NCBI GenBank assembly: GCA_030148705.1 | Contig: JASBSY010000006.1 | Location: 124,001-188,000, forward strand | Direction of reading: 5' to 3' | Length of the DNA stretch: 64,000 nt | Source: Pukyongia sp. | Lineage (GTDB): Bacteria; Bacteroidota; Bacteroidia; Flavobacteriales; Flavobacteriaceae | Shown here: in pieces, positions 59,944 to 64,000 of the stretch | How the letters are laid out: each line of letters begins with the position of its first letter | Position numbering within the stretch: position 1 is the stretch's first letter | The notes under the pieces: generated by a model | What the model was told of the DNA's origin: nothing | Databases searched by the model: none | The model's input: the letters and a program-made list of their open reading frames with translations, nothing else | Position numbers and translations under genes: made by a program

Positions 59944-60861
59944 GTGGGCACAACAGATGTAGCAGTTATCATGATCAATTACAACGCTTCGGCTTACACG
60001 CTGGAGTGTGTGAGATCGGTTATGGAGCATACATCGAACAGCATTACCTATCAAATCATTGTTGTAGATAATAATTCGGAACCAAAGGATTTCCAACATC
60101 TGGAAAACAACCTACCGGAATATTCACATATTGAACTCATTCGGAGTGATATCAACCTGGGTTTTGGCGGCGGAAATATGCTGGGCGCCGCCAATACCAA
60201 GGCCCGCTATTATCTTTTTTTGAACAATGACACGCTTTTGCTTAACGACTGTCTCCGGCTGCTTACCACCTTTATGGACCGGAATCCTGCTGTAGGAGTA
60301 TGTACGGCCCAAAATTACAATGAACACGGGGAACTTGTCCCTTCCTTCGACCATAACAAGGGCCTGCGAAGACTGGTATTAGGCCGTGGTTATTTGGAAA
60401 AGAAGGATCCCGGGCGATACCCCGGCAGAACTAAAGAATACAACAACCCCATTGAAGTGGATTGGGTAAACGGAGCGTTTCTTTTCTTTCGTTCCTCTGT
60501 TTTCCGGCAAATTGGCGGGTTCGACAGCAACATCTTTTTGTATTGGGAGGAGATGGACTTATGTGAACGGGTGCGGCGCGAAGGATTTAAGGTAATGCTA
60601 ACGCCCGAAGCCAGAATATTACACTATCAGGGGGTGAGTATAGGACGATCGAAAGCGATAAACAAGGAAGCCTACCGCTCTTATCTCTATGTTACTAAAA
60701 AACTTTATGGATCGGCTAAGCTGCTTCTTATCCAAATCTATCTGACATTCGTATTTTTGTTCAAACCAAAGAAATGGTACCTCATCCCAACAATACTCGA
60801 AGGGGGGAGTATGAAGAATTCGCTGCGCAAGCAGCAAAAACCACGACAAAATGAAAGCTGA
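59944..60861 (+). CDS. Glycosyltransferase family 2 (rhamnosyltransferase-like)
   Basis: A 305-residue inverting GT-A enzyme with GTG start at 59944. It contains VAVIMINYNASAYTLECVRS (6-25), IIVVDNNSEPKDFQHL near 38, the DxD-like LFLNNDTLLLNDC near 92 and IEVDWVNGAFLFFRSSVFRQ near 167. FDSNIFLYWEEMDLCERVRREG near 194 is the acceptor-side motif of this subgroup. Overlaps the next gene by 11 bp. Confidence 0.9.
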   Translation: MGTTDVAVIMINYNASAYTLECVRSVMEHTSNSITYQIIVVDNNSEPKDFQHLENNLPEYSHIELIRSDINLGFGGGNMLGAANTKARYYLFLNNDTLLLNDCLRLLTTFMDRNPAVGVCTAQNYNEHGELVPSFDHNKGLRRLVLGRGYLEKKDPGRYPGRTKEYNNPIEVDWVNGAFLFFRSSVFRQIGGFDSNIFLYWEEMDLCERVRREGFKVMLTPEARILHYQGVSIGRSKAINKEAYRSYLYVTKKLYGSAKLLLIQIYLTFVFLFKPKKWYLIPTILEGGSMKNSLRKQQKPRQNES

Positions 60862-61411
60862 GATCGATGCCGCATTAGAAGTGCTGAAACGGGGAGGAAT
60901 CATCCTCTACCCTACCGATACCATTTGGGGGTTGGGCTGTGATGCCACCAACGCTGATGCTATAGACAGGATATATAAACTTAAACAGCGGGCTGAAAGC
61001 AAGTCGATGATCTGCCTGGTTTCGGACTTTAGGATGCTGAATCAATTTGTACAGACGGTCCCGGAAGTAGCTTATGACATACTGAAATACGCCATCAAGC
61101 CCACAACAATTGTATACGATGATCCCATTCGGGTAGCGGAAAATGTCGTCGCAGCCGACAATACCTTAGGGATTCGAGTGGTACAGGATGAGTTCTGCAG
61201 GAATTTGATACGAAAATTTAAAAGACCAATCGTGTCTACTTCAGCGAATATCAGTGACCGGCCGGCTCCTTCCAGTTTTGACGATATTTCGGCCGAAATA
61301 AGAAAAGGGGTGGATTATGAAGTGAACTGGAACCGCGCTAATAAGAATTCCAGGCCATCCGCCATTATAAAACTCGGAAAGGATGGAACGGTTACCGTGA
61401 TTCGGAAATGA
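60851..61411 (+). CDS. L-threonylcarbamoyladenylate synthase (Sua5/YrdC/YciO family)
   Basis: A 186-residue enzyme that makes threonylcarbamoyl-AMP for the tRNA t6A37 modification. The YrdC fold shows ALEVLKRGGIILYPTDTIWGLGCDATN (8-34), IYKLKQRAESKSMICLV near 42-58 and IVSTSANISDRPAPSSF near 128. Without the C-terminal Sua5 domain, as in YrdC/TsaC. It starts inside the GT2 gene, an odd position for a tRNA-modification gene at the end of a glycan cluster. Confidence 0.92.
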   Translation: MKAEIDAALEVLKRGGIILYPTDTIWGLGCDATNADAIDRIYKLKQRAESKSMICLVSDFRMLNQFVQTVPEVAYDILKYAIKPTTIVYDDPIRVAENVVAADNTLGIRVVQDEFCRNLIRKFKRPIVSTSANISDRPAPSSFDDISAEIRKGVDYEVNWNRANKNSRPSAIIKLGKDGTVTVIRK

Positions 61412-61464
61412 GAAACTTCCTTTTGTCGTATAACTGTTTCTAGCTGAAAAAAGAATCCTTCATC

Positions 61465-61495
61465 TTGGAAGGCGGGACCCTATGTGCTAACTTTG
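61465..61495 (+). promoter_or_regulatory. Promoter of the CCA-adding enzyme gene
   Basis: TTG at 61465-61467 and TAACTTTG at 61488-61495, 20-bp spacer, 19 bp before the start at 61515. One of the best matches to the Bacteroidota consensus in the window. Confidence 0.7.
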
Positions 61496-61514
61496 CAAAA
61501 GTTTAAAATCTCCT

Positions 61515-62945
61515 ATGGCGGCAACATATCCAGATGCTATAAATGACCCGATTTTCGAGCTGATTGCAGAGGCCTCAGCCTCCCTGGAGCTGGAAAGTTA
61601 TGTGATAGGCGGATATGTGCGCGATTATTTCCTGGAACGCGATACGGCTAAGGATATCGATATAGTAACCATAGGCAGTGGAATAGCATTGGCGAAAAAG
61701 GTTTCTGCACTGTTACCGGCCAAGCCAAAAGTAAGTGTCTTTAAGACCTATGGAACTGCCATGTTAAAGACCGGGGATTTGGAGCTCGAATTCGTTGGGG
61801 CCCGACGGGAATCCTATAGCAAGGACAGCAGGAATCCTGCGGTAGAGGATGGTAGCCTCACAGACGACCAGAATCGCCGTGATTTTACCATTAATGCACT
61901 TGCGCTAAGTCTGAACAAAAAGAATTACGGAGACCTGCTGGATCCTTTTGGGGGAATGAAAGACCTTAAAAATAGGATCATTCGAACCCCACTCGACCCG
62001 GATACTACCTATAGCGACGATCCGCTCAGGATGTTACGTGCAATTCGGTTTTCCACTCAACTGGGATTTCATATCGAAGAAGAATCTCTTCAAGCAATAA
62101 CCCGAAATGCCTCGAGAATTGAAATCATTTCAAAAGAGCGAATTGTCGATGAGATAAATAAGATACTGATGGCGGAAAAGCCGTCGCACGGCTTTGCGTT
62201 GCTGCATAAGACCGGGCTGCTTCCGTTTATCTTTCCCGAACTCGTTGCGCTGCAGGGGATAGAAGAAAAGGAGGGCCAGAGGCATAAGGATAATTTCTGG
62301 CACACCCTGGAAGTAGTTGATAATATTGCAAAGGCTACGGATAACCTTTGGCTGCGATGGGCTGCCCTGCTTCACGATATTGGCAAAGCGCCTACCAAGC
62401 GCTTTGACGAGGAGATCGGATGGACATTTCACGCCCACGAATTTGTGGGTTCTAAAATGGTCTATAAACTATTTAAACGTTTGAAAATGCCTTTGAATGA
62501 ACATATGAAATTCGTTCAAAAGATGGTGTTGATGAGTTCCAGACCTATTGTACTTGCCACCGATGTAACCGACAGCGCGGTGAGAAGGCTGATCTTCGAT
62601 GCCGGAGATCACGTAGATGAGCTGATGACGCTATGCGAAGCCGACATTACTACCAAGAATCCTAATAAACAGCGGAAATACAAATCGAATTTTAAGCTGG
62701 TTCGAAAAAAGATCGAAGAAGTTGAAGAACGGGATCATATACGAAATTTTCAGCCTCCGGTGAGCGGGGAAGAAATCATGGATACCTTCGGAATAAAGCC
62801 ATCCAGGGAGATCGGTATTATCAAAGACGCCATCAAAGAGGCGATACTTGAAGGCGAAATCCCCAACGAATATGAGGCTGCCAGAAGTTTTATGTTGAAA
62901 AAAGGAAAAGAAATCGGGCTAAGCGTAAGCGCTTCAGAAGATTGA
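61515..62945 (+). CDS. CCA tRNA nucleotidyltransferase with HD domain
   Basis: A 476-residue enzyme that adds or repairs the 3' CCA of tRNA. The head has IGGYVRDYFLERDTAKDIDIV (31-51, with GGxxRD and catalytic DxD), RRDFTINALALSLN near 125 and DPLRMLRAIRFSTQLGF near 171. The HD phosphohydrolase domain is LRWAALLHDIGKAPTKR near 280 (HD intact), so phosphatase activity is plausible. Length and motifs are typical of Bacteroidota. Followed by the heme A synthase gene. Confidence 0.95.
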   Translation: MAATYPDAINDPIFELIAEASASLELESYVIGGYVRDYFLERDTAKDIDIVTIGSGIALAKKVSALLPAKPKVSVFKTYGTAMLKTGDLELEFVGARRESYSKDSRNPAVEDGSLTDDQNRRDFTINALALSLNKKNYGDLLDPFGGMKDLKNRIIRTPLDPDTTYSDDPLRMLRAIRFSTQLGFHIEEESLQAITRNASRIEIISKERIVDEINKILMAEKPSHGFALLHKTGLLPFIFPELVALQGIEEKEGQRHKDNFWHTLEVVDNIAKATDNLWLRWAALLHDIGKAPTKRFDEEIGWTFHAHEFVGSKMVYKLFKRLKMPLNEHMKFVQKMVLMSSRPIVLATDVTDSAVRRLIFDAGDHVDELMTLCEADITTKNPNKQRKYKSNFKLVRKKIEEVEERDHIRNFQPPVSGEEIMDTFGIKPSREIGIIKDAIKEAILEGEIPNEYEAARSFMLKKGKEIGLSVSASED

Positions 62946-62975
62946 TGCATTCGAATCAAAATACAGATCACCTCA

Positions 62976-63989
62976 ATGAAGGATAATAGAAAAGTTATTA
63001 TTTGGCTGCTTACGGGCTGTGTACTGATTTTTATAATGGTGGTCGTTGGCGGGATCACCAGGCTTACCCATTCGGGCCTGTCCATTTCGAATTATAAATT
63101 GATCTCCGGTACCATCCCCCCCTTGAATGAAGTGGAATGGCAGGAGGCCTTCGAGCTGTATAAACAATATCCCGAATACCAGAAACTGAACACCAGTTTT
63201 ACGCTTGAAGATTTTAAGGATATATACTTCTGGGAATGGTTGCATCGTGTTATCGGGCGTTTTATCGGCCTTGTGTTTATTATTCCCTTCTTGTTCTTTC
63301 TCATCACCAAACAGCTTAGCAGTTCCACCATTAAAAAGAGTATTATCCTATTGGTTCTGGGTGGTTTTCAGGGTTTCCTGGGTTGGTATATGGTGAAAAG
63401 CGGGCTGGTGGATCGTCCCGATGTGAGTCATTACCGACTGGCAATGCACCTTTCAACAGCCTTTATCACATTTGCCTACACATTATGGGTAGCACTGGAT
63501 TTGATCTATCCGAACCGAAAGGAGATCGATCGTTCCTTCCGCAATCTCGTACGGGTTACCATGGGAATCCTGATGATCCAGATAATCTGGGGTGCCTTTG
63601 TTGCCGGCCTGGATGCCGGCTGGATTCACAATCACTGGCCGCTTATGAATGATGGAAAATTTATTCATGAAACCGTGACCATTGAGCAGACCCCGGTATG
63701 GAAGAACTTTGTAGAAGGTAAAAGCGGTGTGCAGTTTGTACATCGAACCCTGGCTTATTTTGTGGTGGGAAGTATCGCTTTGCTTTGGTTTCGGTCCAGA
63801 CGTTTAGTGTTGACCGTGCTTCAGAAACAAGCCTTGAATTTGTCAATGGTACTGGTGCTGCTACAGTTTATGCTGGGAGTTTTTACACTGTTGCTGCAGG
63901 TACCGGTCTGGCTGGGTGTGCTGCACCAGGTAATGGCCTTTTTCCTGCTTGCTTCCCTCACATTTACCCTCCACAGATTTACGAAATAG
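62976..63989 (+). CDS. ctaA: Heme A synthase (COX15/CtaA family)
   Basis: Oxidises heme O to heme A for aa3-type cytochrome oxidase. A 337-residue protein with eight membrane helices in two four-helix halves. Paired His motifs: GGITRLTHSGLSI near 25-37, WEWLHRVIGRFIGL near 87-100, VSHYRLAMHLSTAF near 153, WIHNHWPLM near 215, FVHRTLAYFVVGS near 255 and LGVLHQVMAFFLL near 314. It ends 11 bp before the window edge, so it is complete. It implies an aerobic respiratory life style. Confidence 0.95.
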   Translation: MKDNRKVIIWLLTGCVLIFIMVVVGGITRLTHSGLSISNYKLISGTIPPLNEVEWQEAFELYKQYPEYQKLNTSFTLEDFKDIYFWEWLHRVIGRFIGLVFIIPFLFFLITKQLSSSTIKKSIILLVLGGFQGFLGWYMVKSGLVDRPDVSHYRLAMHLSTAFITFAYTLWVALDLIYPNRKEIDRSFRNLVRVTMGILMIQIIWGAFVAGLDAGWIHNHWPLMNDGKFIHETVTIEQTPVWKNFVEGKSGVQFVHRTLAYFVVGSIALLWFRSRRLVLTVLQKQALNLSMVLVLLQFMLGVFTLLLQVPVWLGVLHQVMAFFLLASLTFTLHRFTK

Positions 63990-64000
63990 AAGAGAAAAAA

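Overview
The window is a piece of a Bacteroidota chromosome, almost certainly from a marine member of the Flavobacteriaceae. The signs are: promoters of the TAnnTTTG/TAnnTTTA type at most gene starts, many starts only a few bases after that box, a GldI-type FKBP lipoprotein (gliding/T9SS machinery), a secreted protein with a type IX C-terminal sorting domain, many SPII lipoproteins, and conserved neighbourhoods such as mutL/ribH/TPR/recF, DUF721/ndk/nrnA/gldI and relA-spoT/fur/purA/ostA. No tRNA, rRNA, CRISPR array, transposase, integrase or prophage gene was seen.

Layout. 1-5394: a minus-strand operon (TPR membrane protein, ribH, small membrane protein, mutL cut by the left edge) divergent from recF, then 925 bp of structured repeats and a lipocalin-like lipoprotein. 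5395-21709: an accessory block separating recF and its lipoprotein from the DUF721 (DciA-like) gene that usually follows. The first part (5519-12890) is an AT-rich array of six gene cassettes with integron-like boundaries but no integrase. The second part (13-21.7 kb) holds membrane proteins, lipoproteins, a T9SS-secreted protein, an amidohydrolase and a VOC protein. 21722-32316: DUF721, ndk, nrnA, gldI, a cyclophilin-FKBP fusion, pepD, a DUF3810 metalloprotein and two amidohydrolase-family proteins. 32367-49973: a lipoprotein, a small membrane protein, a TrmH methyltransferase, an M48 protease, relA/spoT, fur, purA, an OstA-like protein, an aminotransferase, a TPR protein, two DUF368 (undecaprenyl-phosphate translocase family) proteins, aroE, a DUF349 protein and a methyltransferase. 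49976-52318 (minus): mazG, DUF5606, def, ruvX. 52413-60861: dapD and an LPS-core/surface-glycan cluster (Kdo-kinase-like, GT9, methyltransferase, four GT2, GT4, polysaccharide deacetylase). 60851-63989: threonylcarbamoyl-AMP synthase, CCA-adding enzyme and heme A synthase.

The most unusual feature is the cassette array. Each of the six units begins with GTT plus 6-7 bases and ends with the exact reverse complement of its own beginning. That is what an integron cassette looks like when its attC site is completed only in the excised circle. Three of the sites between units form long imperfect hairpins (stems near 6251-6414, 9800-9904 and 11767-11872). In the other two complete sites, and in front of the first unit, there is a roughly 150-210 bp copy of the left chromosomal flank. 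That flank copy includes a degenerate tail of the lipocalin-like gene and a conserved promoter, so the array reads as three promoter-led pairs of cassettes. Cargo: a class III nucleotidyl-cyclase-like protein plus an unknown protein; a UvrD/PcrA helicase plus a membrane coiled-coil protein; a DnaQ-like exonuclease with a BRCT domain plus a second membrane coiled-coil protein. This content suggests genome-defence or DNA-repair cargo, but that function is inference.
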